Origin: Acidobacteriota bacterium
GTDB lineage: Bacteria; Acidobacteriota; Blastocatellia; Pyrinomonadales; Pyrinomonadaceae
Direction of reading: 5' to 3'
Assembly: GCA_003222935.1 (NCBI GenBank)
Contig: QHXL01000307.1
Coordinates: forward strand, 19,293 to 24,798
Length of the DNA stretch: 5,506 nt
The position numbers and the translations under genes were made by a program. The notes under the pieces are model-generated. The model worked only from the letters and a program-made list of their open reading frames with translations. It was not told the origin of the DNA and ran no database searches. This document shows, in pieces, positions 1 to 5,506 of the stretch (positions are counted from its first letter, which is position 1; the number at the start of each line of letters is the position of its first letter).

Positions 1-642
1 GCAGAGGGTCGCAGTGTACGAGAGATCATTCCTACTCACCTTCATCCTGATCACGTCTCCGGAGTGAATGCGCTCAAGAAACATTTAGAGGGAAACGTTT
101 CCGTCGCAGCTCATGAGCAAACCGCTGAAGCACTTTCGGACGTTCGAGTCGACCGCCTTATCAAACACGAAAGTGTGATCTCATTACGCGGCGACCCTTC
201 GATTGAACTGCGGGCTCTTCACACTCCCGGGCACGCTCGTGGTCACCTTTGCTTCCACGATGAACAACGCGGTGTGCTGCTAACCGGTGACAACATCGTC
301 GGACTGGGTTCTGTTCTGATCGATCCGCCTGAAGGCAACATGATCGACTACCTTAATTCGCTCGCGCTGGTGCGGTCACTCCCCGATTTAAAACTTCTGC
401 TTGGCGGACATGGCCCACCGACAATCGTGCCATATCGAAAGATTGACGAGTACATAACTCATCGACTCGACCGTGAAGAAAAGATTCTCGAAGCTGTACG
501 TTCGGGTGTCACTTCGCCTGAGGAGATCGTGAAAGTTGTTTACACCGACGTTTCACCCAAAGCCTATGCGATAGCTGAACGAGCTGTGCTTGCTCACCTG
601 GAGAAGTTAGATGTCGAAGGCAAGTTGTCCGATATGCTTTAG
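1..642 (+). CDS. LACTB2-like metallo-beta-lactamase-fold hydrolase, 5' end outside the window
   Basis: Frame 1 is open from the first base to the TAG at 640-642, giving 213 residues without the true start. The metal-binding set of the metallo-beta-lactamase fold is complete: THLHPDH at window residues 12-18 (H13, H15, D17, H18), PGH with H78, GD with D97, and GGHGP with H137. The last 60 or so residues (about 155-213) are helical and look like the winged-helix tail of the LACTB2 group. Family members are about 270-290 residues, so roughly 60-75 N-terminal residues lie upstream. Bacterial relatives are usually annotated as generic MBL-fold or glyoxalase II-like hydrolases, and the human LACTB2 protein is an endoribonuclease; the substrate here cannot be read from sequence. 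A GTG at 64 is not the start, because the essential HxHxDH motif lies upstream of it in the same frame. The protein is probably cytoplasmic. An inverted-repeat element begins five bases after the stop codon. Confidence 0.9.
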   Translation, partial: AEGRSVREIIPTHLHPDHVSGVNALKKHLEGNVSVAAHEQTAEALSDVRVDRLIKHESVISLRGDPSIELRALHTPGHARGHLCFHDEQRGVLLTGDNIVGLGSVLIDPPEGNMIDYLNSLALVRSLPDLKLLLGGHGPPTIVPYRKIDEYITHRLDREEKILEAVRSGVTSPEEIVKVVYTDVSPKAYAIAERAVLAHLEKLDVEGKLSDML

Positions 643-646
643 AGGC

Positions 647-706
647 TCTTGCAAAACTCTTCGACGCGTAGCGTCGGTTGAGTTTAGACCGGCTTTTCAA
701 AGCCGG
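647..706 (+). repeat. Left arm of the 647-891 inverted repeat
   Basis: It contains a palindrome with stem 662-667/671-676 and centre GTA, the link GTTGAGTTTAGA (677-688), and a dyad 689-696/699-706. It differs from the complement of the right arm at only five positions. Three of these are transitions, and none falls in the outer palindrome. Confidence 0.85.
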
Positions 707-725
707 GAGATGAGGAAACACAATC

Positions 726-742
726 GCGTCGCATAGCGACGC
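726..742 (+). repeat. Third palindromic unit inside the element
   Basis: GCGTCGC (726-732) and GCGACGC (736-742) form a perfect 7-bp stem around ATA. It is followed by ATGAGTTTAAG, close to the TTGAGTTTAGA that follows the first palindrome of the left arm. This looks like a diverged third copy of the same unit in the same orientation as the left arm. Its stem sequence differs from the arm's stem but the pairing is kept. Confidence 0.6.
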
Positions 743-831
743 ATGAGTTTAAGAAAACTGGTCGCCACGATATTCGAGGTTCCATCTTGGCTATTAGCGT
801 TGCGCTTCCTCCAATCCAAAACTTCTAGTTT

Positions 832-891
832 CCGGCTTTGGAAAGCCGGTCTACACTCACCCGACGCTACGCGTCGAAAAATTTTGCAAGA
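832..891 (-). repeat. Right arm of the 647-891 inverted repeat
   Basis: This is the reverse-oriented copy of the left arm. The dyad is 832-839/842-849 around GG, and the palindrome is 862-867/871-876 with centre TAC. The outer end, ATTTTGCAAGA, mirrors the TCTTGCAAAA that opens the left arm. Confidence 0.85.
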
Positions 892-896
892 CTGCT

Positions 897-975
897 TTGT
901 CGTGACGCTAAAAAGAAGTCTGCTGAGATGATTCAAGTAGTTATCTTAGGGGGCGTCTTTTGTTCGTCACGACAA
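897..975. repeat. 11-bp perfect inverted repeat upstream of the AAA+ gene
   Basis: TTGTCGTGACG (897-907) is perfectly complementary to CGTCACGACAA (965-975). Inward, partial matching continues (AAAAAGAAG at 910-918 against the complement of CGTCTTTTGTT). Outward, both sides carry TGCTT if a 5-base insertion is allowed on the right. The spacer is 57 bases. It lies 57 bases before the ATPase start and could be a protein-binding site, an RNA stem, or the ends of a degraded insertion. No promoter can be called with confidence in 892-1032, and no gene is seen there. Confidence 0.5.
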
Positions 976-1032
976 GCTAAAGCATAGCGGACATTCGCAA
1001 TACTTAATTCTTCTAGTTACACTCTCCGAACA

Positions 1033-2502
1033 ATGGATTATCCAAGAACTCTCCGCGAACTCCGCTCTGCTCGCTACGAAACTCTCTCCGTCAAAGACGA
1101 GTTGCGCCTGAATCTGATTCGAAAACTGCGAGCCGGCGAGAAGCTTTTCCCGGGAATTGTTGGTTATGACGAAACCGTCATTCCGCAACTCGTCAACGCG
1201 ATTCTTTCGCGTCACAACCTCATATTGTTGGGCCTTCGCGGTCAGGCGAAGAGTCGGATTATCCGACAGCTCACTAACCTTCTGGACGAGACAATTCCGA
1301 TCATCGCCGGTTCCGAGGTTAACGACGATCCATATCGACCGATTTCGGCGTTCGGCCGACAGACACTCTTACAGAAAGGCGACGCTACTCCGATTGACTG
1401 GATAGGCCGCGATCAACGATTCGTTGAAAAGCTTGCCACACCCGATGTAACCGTCGCGGATATAATCGGCGACGTCGATCCGATCAAAGCCGCCAAAGGC
1501 GGACATCTGCTGAGTGATGAATTGACGATTCACTACGGACTTTTACCTCGGGCCAATCGCGGTGTGTTTGCGATCAATGAGCTCCCTGATCTCGCGGGGA
1601 AGATCCAGGTCGGTCTCTTCAACATCATGCAGGAAGGCGACGTGCAGATTAAGGGCTACCCCGTGCGTTTGCCGTTGGATGTCATGCTCGTGTTCTCCGC
1701 TAATCCCGAAGACTACACAGCGCGCGGCAAGATAATCACGCCCCTCAAAGATCGCATCGGTTCTGAAATCACCACGCACTATCCAAAGGAGCTGCAGACT
1801 GCAGTTGAGATCACAAAACAAGAAGCCTGGACCGAACGCTTCGCTGATCCAAATCGGATAGTCATCGCCGAGTTTATTCGCGAAGTTGTCGAACAGATCG
1901 CGTTCGAAGCACGCGACGACAGTCGTGTAGACAAGCACTCGGGTGTTTCACAAAGACTACCAATCTCGGTGATGGAAGCAGTCGTTTCAAACGCCGAGCG
2001 ACGTTCACTCTTAACTTCCGAACAGACGATCGCTCCTCGTGTCTCAGATATCTACGCCGCGATTCCCGCGATGACCGGAAAGATGGAGCTGGAGTATGAA
2101 GGCGAGCAACTCGGCGCAGATCGCGTCGCTCGAGATTTGATTAAACGAGCTGCCGGTGAAGTTTTTGAGGGTTACTTTGTCGGAATCGATTTCTCTCCAA
2201 CAGTTCAATGGTTCGACCAGGGCAATAAACTTCTGCTTGCCGACACGGCTAGTGCGGAAGAATGTCGAACGCTAATCGAGGCAGTACCTGACCTGCTCGA
2301 GACCGCTTTGATTCCATTTGATTTCGATCAGTCACAAAGTGGAAGTCTAGTCGCGGCCTGCGAGTTTGTGCTGGAAGGTCTGTACGCCCAGAATAAGATC
2401 AGTAGAAATGAAGAGGGCGGTTACGCGGCCATCACAAAGGCTAAAAAGGATCGTAGAGGAATGATCTACGATGACCTGACGGAGTCAGGGAAGTACTCTT
2501 GA
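1033..2502 (+). CDS. ChlI/MoxR-like AAA+ ATPase, partner of the downstream vWA protein
   Basis: This 489-residue protein is related to the magnesium-chelatase I-subunit/MoxR branch of AAA+ ATPases. The Walker A-like loop is GLRGQAKS (67-74), with K73 and S74 kept but Ala in place of the usual Gly before Lys. The Walker B region is [11 protein letters not shown] (177-187), with Asn182 where most AAA+ proteins have Asp; the catalytic Glu183 is kept. Sensor 1 is FSANPED (Asn224), a likely arginine finger is R241 in PLKDRIGSE, and the sensor 2 region is SQRLP (R308). Residues from about 380 on form a C-terminal domain I do not recognise. As I recall it, actinobacterial 'magnesium chelatase' homologues paired with vWA genes share the FAxNELPDL motif, so Asn182 is probably a family trait. 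No porphyrin-pathway genes are nearby, so a true magnesium-chelatase role is unlikely. The ATG at 1033 has no clear Shine-Dalgarno site but gives a plausible N-terminus before the conserved region. Likely a cytoplasmic remodelling ATPase working with the vWA protein. Confidence 0.88.
   Translation: MDYPRTLRELRSARYETLSVKDELRLNLIRKLRAGEKLFPGIVGYDETVIPQLVNAILSRHNLILLGLRGQAKSRIIRQLTNLLDETIPIIAGSEVNDDPYRPISAFGRQTLLQKGDATPIDWIGRDQRFVEKLATPDVTVADIIGDVDPIKAAKGGHLLSDELTIHYGLLPRANRGVFAINELPDLAGKIQVGLFNIMQEGDVQIKGYPVRLPLDVMLVFSANPEDYTARGKIITPLKDRIGSEITTHYPKELQTAVEITKQEAWTERFADPNRIVIAEFIREVVEQIAFEARDDSRVDKHSGVSQRLPISVMEAVVSNAERRSLLTSEQTIAPRVSDIYAAIPAMTGKMELEYEGEQLGADRVARDLIKRAAGEVFEGYFVGIDFSPTVQWFDQGNKLLLADTASAEECRTLIEAVPDLLETALIPFDFDQSQSGSLVAACEFVLEGLYAQNKISRNEEGGYAAITKAKKDRRGMIYDDLTESGKYS
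2450..2489 (+). other. Two tandem hairpins at the 3' end of the ATPase gene
   Basis: ATCGTAGA (2450-2457) pairs with TCTACGAT (2465-2472) across 7 bases. CCTGAC (2475-2480) pairs with GTCAGG (2484-2489) across GGA. Both stems are perfect and lie in coding sequence just before the stop at 2500-2502. No T-run follows, so this is not a standard terminator. It may be chance or part of the RNA structure formed with the element that follows. Confidence 0.35.
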
Positions 2503-2670
2503 TTGCCGATTTCCAATTGCCAATTGCCGATTTGAAGTAAAGCGTGTTTCCCATCAAATTGGCTTGGAGCACTGAAAAGCAAAAGGACGAATGAAACAAG
2601 GAACAAGGTACTAAGCGTAAAATACAAAGCACCAATCCAAATCGGCAATCGGCAACTGGAAATCGGCAAT
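2502..2670. repeat. Heptamer-built inverted-repeat element filling the ATPase-vWA gap
   Basis: Bases 2502-2533 and 2639-2670 are reverse complements at 30 of 32 positions, separated by 105 bases. Each arm is a run of about four and a half 7-base units: GATTGCC, GATTTCC, AATTGCC, AATTGCC, GATTT on the left, and their complements (GGCAATC, GGCAACT, GGAAATC, GGCAAT) on the right. The element starts on the last base of the ATPase stop codon and ends on the second base of the vWA start codon. Similar ATTGCC/GGCAAT heptamer runs occur in intergenic DNA of some bacteria, including Acidobacteria as far as I recall. Open frames on the minus strand across it (2466-2669, 2441-2764) are repeat artefacts. 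The 105-base centre shows no gene and no clear motif. Confidence 0.85.
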
Positions 2671-2671
2671 G
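2658..2671 (+). promoter_or_regulatory. Weak ribosome-binding region of the vWA gene, inside the repeat arm
   Basis: GGAAATCGGCA precedes the ATG at 2669, and its GGA ends 8 bases before the start. This is at most a weak Shine-Dalgarno match. The whole segment up to the second base of ATG belongs to the right arm and would be paired with 2502-2513 in mRNA, so initiation probably depends on opening this stem. Confidence 0.4.
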
Positions 2672-3991
2672 AAATTCACCCGCTACTCCAAATTCAAAGG
2701 CTTCGACGTTACATCGATCAATCTTGGTGAGCTGATGGATGCCATGTCGGATACTTTGCTCCAATCGGGTTACGACGATGACTACTACTGGACTCGCCAG
2801 CGCAAACAGACGGACACGTCGCTCGACGCATTGAGAGCCGCACTCCTCCAGGCATTAATGGAGAAGGGTCTCGTCAACGAACAACAAGTGCGCGACATGC
2901 TCGCGGAAAACCAGGGCAAGTTTAAAGGTTCATTACTCGAAGAGTTACTGAACGAGCTGATCGAACGACTTGTTGAAGAAGGCTACCTCAATCTGCACGA
3001 AGAACAGCAGCCCGCGGACGAGCAACGTCGGCAGGGTAACGGACAAGGCGAGATCTCCGACCCGCTTCCGCGAGACGTTCGGTTTGAAGTGACCGAAAAG
3101 GGCCTCGACTTTCTCGGCTACAAGACGCTCAGAAATCTTCTAGGCAGCCTGGGAAAGAGTGCTGCCGGTCGTCACGACACAGTCTATCTATCGACCGGGG
3201 TCGAAGCCGCTGCTGCAAGTAAGCGTTATGAGTTCGGCGACACGATCAATCTGGATGTGAACGCGACGCTCCTCTCCGCAATTAAGCGCGAGGGACTGTC
3301 TGTTCCTCTAAATCTTGAATACCAGGATCTCTACGTTCACCAGTGCGACTATCAATCGTCATGCGCGACGGTTGTGATGCTCGACTGTTCACACTCGATG
3401 ATTCTTTACGGTGAAGATCGCTTCACTCCGGCTAAGAAAGTCGCCCTGGCGATGGCGCACTTAATTCGCACTCAATACCCCGGCGACTCATTAAAGGTGG
3501 TCCTGTTCCACGACACGGCTGAAGAACTTCCGCTTGGACGTTTGGCAACTACCCAGGTTGGTCCGTATCACACCAACACCGCCGAGGGACTGCGACTCTC
3601 GCGACGCCTGCTTCAGGCTCAGCGCAAGGAGATGAAGCAGATCGTGATGGTTACTGACGGCAAACCAACAGCATGCTTCATCGACGAATCGTTGCGGCCC
3701 TCGGCGCCGAAAGGTCATTCGCAGGAGACTGGGCCGAAACGCCGGCTGTACAAAAATTCCATGGGCGGCGATCCCTTTGTGATGACCGAAACCTTTAAAG
3801 AAGTCCAGGCTTGTCGAAAAGCCGGTATAATGATTAATACTTTCATGCTGGCCAGTGATTACTACCTGGTCGACTTCGTGAAGCAGATGTCCGCGATGAC
3901 TAACGGTAAGGCTTATTTCGCCAATCCGGGTAACCTGTCTCAGTTTGTGCTGATCGATTTTCTTCGTCGTCGCACGAGTCGGGTCCGTTAA
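2669..3991 (+). CDS. vWA-domain protein with intact MIDAS, partner of the AAA+ ATPase
   Basis: This 440-residue protein has a C-terminal von Willebrand factor A domain (about 230-425). The metal-ion-dependent adhesion site is complete: DCSHS (D239, S241, S243), T302 or T304 in HTNTAEG, and D330 in VTDGKP. The N-terminus, RYSKFKGFDVTSINLGEL and onward, and the end NLSQFVLIDFLRRR resemble the uncharacterised vWA family COG4867 as I remember it. This supports the ATG at 2669. Residues about 50-125 are helical and charged, followed by a Gln/Glu-rich linker (about 112-128). A basic loop (about 340-368) lies between VTDGKP and the next helix and may be longer than in relatives. There is no signal peptide or membrane segment, so it is probably cytoplasmic. 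In ChlD- and MoxR-type systems the vWA subunit binds the target or the ATPase ring through its MIDAS, and the same role is inferred here. Its target is unknown. It is separated from the ATPase gene only by the 2502-2670 repeat and is probably co-transcribed with it. Confidence 0.88.
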   Translation: MKFTRYSKFKGFDVTSINLGELMDAMSDTLLQSGYDDDYYWTRQRKQTDTSLDALRAALLQALMEKGLVNEQQVRDMLAENQGKFKGSLLEELLNELIERLVEEGYLNLHEEQQPADEQRRQGNGQGEISDPLPRDVRFEVTEKGLDFLGYKTLRNLLGSLGKSAAGRHDTVYLSTGVEAAAASKRYEFGDTINLDVNATLLSAIKREGLSVPLNLEYQDLYVHQCDYQSSCATVVMLDCSHSMILYGEDRFTPAKKVALAMAHLIRTQYPGDSLKVVLFHDTAEELPLGRLATTQVGPYHTNTAEGLRLSRRLLQAQRKEMKQIVMVTDGKPTACFIDESLRPSAPKGHSQETGPKRRLYKNSMGGDPFVMTETFKEVQACRKAGIMINTFMLASDYYLVDFVKQMSAMTNGKAYFANPGNLSQFVLIDFLRRRTSRVR

Positions 3992-4055
3992 TAAATGTAT
4001 ATGTAGTAATAGCGTTGCTCGCCCCAGCATCGATCAGTTTGTCCAGACCAGCTTG

Positions 4056-5506
4056 ATGCTCTCCCCTAAACCGAAAGATAAAAAGCCCTACGCGCCACGC
4101 GTCTTTCTTCCTTATCTGATTCTTGCCCTGGGGCTTTCGTTCACTTTTCTTATCTCGTTCTACTTTTCCAAACTCGCGAACGATCAGGACCAAAGTCGTT
4201 TCAACAGCGCCGTTCAGGAAATCGACGACCGGATTAAACTCCGTGTCCAAACGTCGATCGCGTTGCTGCGCGCCGGTACTGGTCTGTTTGCGGCTAGTGA
4301 ATCGGTTGATGCGCAAGAATTCGATCGGAATTATCCCGGCATTCAAGGCATTGGCTATTCACAAAAGCTTCGTCCGGACGAGCGTGCGGGTTTGATCGAG
4401 CAGATGAAAAGTCAGGGCTTTCGCGACTTCAAGATCTGGCCGGAATTCGAGCGCGCCGTCTACACCTCGGTCATCTATCTGCAACCAATGGACAATCGCA
4501 ACAGTGTCGCGATTGGTTTCGACATGTTTAGCGAGCCAGTTCGTCGTGCGGCAATGGAGATCGCACGCGACACCGGAATGCCCACAGCGTCAGGCAAAGT
4601 GACACTCATTCAGGAGCCCGAAAGCAAACAGTCTGGTTTCTTGATCTATGCGCCGGTATATAAACACGGCGCCGATGTTGGTAGCGTCGACGCCCGACGC
4701 GAAGCCCTGGTCGGATTCGTTTACAGTCCATTTAGAACCGATGACTTCCTCGCTTCAATACTGGCTGAAAACAACTTCGACGTAAGCTTTACGATCTACG
4801 ACGGCGATCAGGTCAGGCCCGAAAATCTACTTCACAACTCTCCGCCCGAAGAGCGTAAGGCCCATCTCGCAACGACTTCCAAGCAGCAAGTTGCGGGGCG
4901 CACATGGACCATTGTCTATTCGAGTAAACCGTCGTTCGAACTTGCTTCAAACCGCGCGTTTCTGCCCTATACATTTGCCGCCGGATTATTGCTGAGCTGG
5001 CTCTTCTTCGCGGTTACTCGAGCGGAAGTTCATGCGCGCGCACGCGCTGAGCGGTCAGCACATGAACTGGCTGAGTCGGAAGCAACAGCAATACAAACGT
5101 TGAGCGAACGTGAACTTGCCGAAGATGCTTTGCGAGAAAGTGAAGAGCGCTATCGTGAATTGGTGGAGAACGCCAACGACATTGTTTACCTGCTCGACTT
5201 CGACGGTCAAATCACTTCTATCAACAACGTCGCGGAGGTGATTCTCGGTTACACGCAGGAAGAACTATTGCAGATGAACATTGCTGATCTGCTTGCGTCG
5301 GAATCAATAATTGTTGGCGAGCAGTTGTTGACTTCCGGACATCAACGAACAAACTATGAAGTGGAAGTTGTTACGAAGGCAGGTCGGGTGGTAACACTCG
5401 AAACCAGTAACAAACTGATTTCAAGGGGCTCTCAACCTGCCGGTATTCAGGGAATCGCTCGCGACATAAGTACGCGGCGCAAAGCCGAAGAGGCCCTGCG
5501 TGAGGC
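4056..5506 (+). CDS. Membrane-bound CHASE-PAS sensor protein, 3' end outside the window
   Basis: This frame is open from the ATG at 4056 to the window end (483 residues plus two bases). Order of parts: a short basic cytoplasmic tail (1-16); TM1 (about 17-38, hydrophobic and Phe-rich); an extracytoplasmic CHASE domain (about 45-295) with RNYPGIQGIGYSQ (91-103), IWPE (127-130), YTSVIYLQPMDNRNSVAIGFD (split by position: 136-145 and 146-156) and a second half including LVGFVYSPFR (218-227); TM2 (about 301-320); a helical or coiled-coil linker (323-365); and a PAS domain from about 366 with a PAC-like end, GIQGIARDIS (463-472). A second linker (RRKAEEALRE) then starts, typical before another PAS or a kinase domain. 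CHASE domains sense small extracellular ligands. The output module (histidine kinase, GGDEF or other) lies beyond the window. No Shine-Dalgarno site is evident. The frame stays open upstream without a better ATG, and a TTG lies just before it. The 64-base gap after the vWA stop is AT-rich at first, with no terminator seen. Confidence 0.88.
   Translation, partial: MLSPKPKDKKPYAPRVFLPYLILALGLSFTFLISFYFSKLANDQDQSRFNSAVQEIDDRIKLRVQTSIALLRAGTGLFAASESVDAQEFDRNYPGIQGIGYSQKLRPDERAGLIEQMKSQGFRDFKIWPEFERAVYTSVIYLQPMDNRNSVAIGFDMFSEPVRRAAMEIARDTGMPTASGKVTLIQEPESKQSGFLIYAPVYKHGADVGSVDARREALVGFVYSPFRTDDFLASILAENNFDVSFTIYDGDQVRPENLLHNSPPEERKAHLATTSKQQVAGRTWTIVYSSKPSFELASNRAFLPYTFAAGLLLSWLFFAVTRAEVHARARAERSAHELAESEATAIQTLSERELAEDALRESEERYRELVENANDIVYLLDFDGQITSINNVAEVILGYTQEELLQMNIADLLASESIIVGEQLLTSGHQRTNYEVEVVTKAGRVVTLETSNKLISRGSQPAGIQGIARDISTRRKAEEALRE

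Larger units (their letters stand above)
647..891. repeat. Inverted-repeat element with 60-bp arms (REP/MITE-like)
   Basis: Bases 647-706 and 832-891 are reverse complements at 55 of 60 positions and enclose 125 bases. Both arms carry two palindromes in mirrored order: a 6-bp stem with a 3-base centre (CGACGC-GTA-GCGTCG on the left) and an 8-bp dyad with a 2-base centre (CCGGCTTT/AAAGCCGG). This organisation resembles paired REP or BIME elements, or a short transposon relic (MITE). No transposase is encoded inside. It lies just after the hydrolase gene, so the transcribed hairpins could also protect or end that mRNA, although no T-run follows a stem. A 62-codon open frame across it (743-931) is a by-product of the repeat and not a gene. 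Confidence 0.85.

Noticed and set aside
743..931. 62-codon open frame on the + strand, with a 79-codon frame on the - strand at 697-936
   Set aside because: Both run through the palindromic element and mirror each other. The composition is repeat-derived and no domain is recognisable.
1543..1938. 131-codon minus-strand open frame
   Set aside because: It is antisense to the most conserved part of the ATPase and is explained by that gene's codon pattern.
1033..2502. True magnesium chelatase subunit (bchI/chlI)
   Set aside because: Walker B and the C-terminal region differ, and no tetrapyrrole genes are nearby. It more likely belongs to the ChlI-like/vWA-paired family of unknown function.
2501..2671. 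CRISPR-like or tandem-repeat array
   Set aside because: The units are 7 bases long, contiguous and inverted between arms. There are no spacers and no cas genes.
2441..2764. Minus-strand open frames across the ATPase-vWA gap
   Set aside because: The translations consist of the heptamer repeat plus the antisense of two well-supported genes.
3992..4055. Promoter or terminator in the short gap before the CHASE gene
   Set aside because: The first part is AT-rich, but no convincing -35/-10 pair and no hairpin with a T-run could be found.
3491..4346. Two long minus-strand open frames (179 and 148 codons) that overlap tail to head
   Set aside because: They lie opposite the vWA and CHASE coding sequences, which have clear conserved motifs. 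The antisense translations show no known domain.

Overview
The window is a stretch of bacterial chromosome with roughly balanced base composition. All four genes lie on the + strand, and two of the gaps between them hold inverted-repeat elements. The organism cannot be named from the sequence. The gene families (LACTB2-like hydrolase, ChlI-like AAA+ ATPase with a vWA partner, CHASE-PAS sensor), the lack of strong Shine-Dalgarno sites and the repeat-rich gaps would fit Acidobacteriota, perhaps Blastocatellia. That placement is an inference with low to moderate confidence.

Layout: (1) 1-642 is the 3' part of a LACTB2-like metallo-beta-lactamase-fold hydrolase that begins before the window. (2) 643-1032 is a 390-base gap without a credible gene. 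It holds a 245-bp inverted-repeat element (647-891, arms matching at 55 of 60 positions, each arm carrying two small palindromes) with a third related unit inside, then a separate 11-bp perfect inverted repeat. (3) 1033-2502 encodes a ChlI/MoxR-type AAA+ ATPase. (4) 2502-2670 is a second, unrelated inverted-repeat element made of 7-base repeats. It fills the gap exactly, from the last base of the ATPase stop codon to the second base of the next start codon. (5) 2669-3991 encodes a vWA protein with an intact MIDAS. (6) 4056-5506 is the 5' part of a membrane-bound CHASE-PAS sensor that runs off the window end.

The ATPase and vWA protein look like a functional pair. ChlI/ChlD-like and MoxR/vWA pairs act as ATP-driven chelatases or remodelling machines, with the vWA protein recruiting the target. 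What this pair acts on is unknown. The most interesting point is the element between them: in mRNA its arms would form a near-perfect 32-bp stem that buries the vWA start codon and pairs it with the ATPase stop region, which suggests stop-to-start translational coupling. The hydrolase and the sensor show no evident functional link to the pair.
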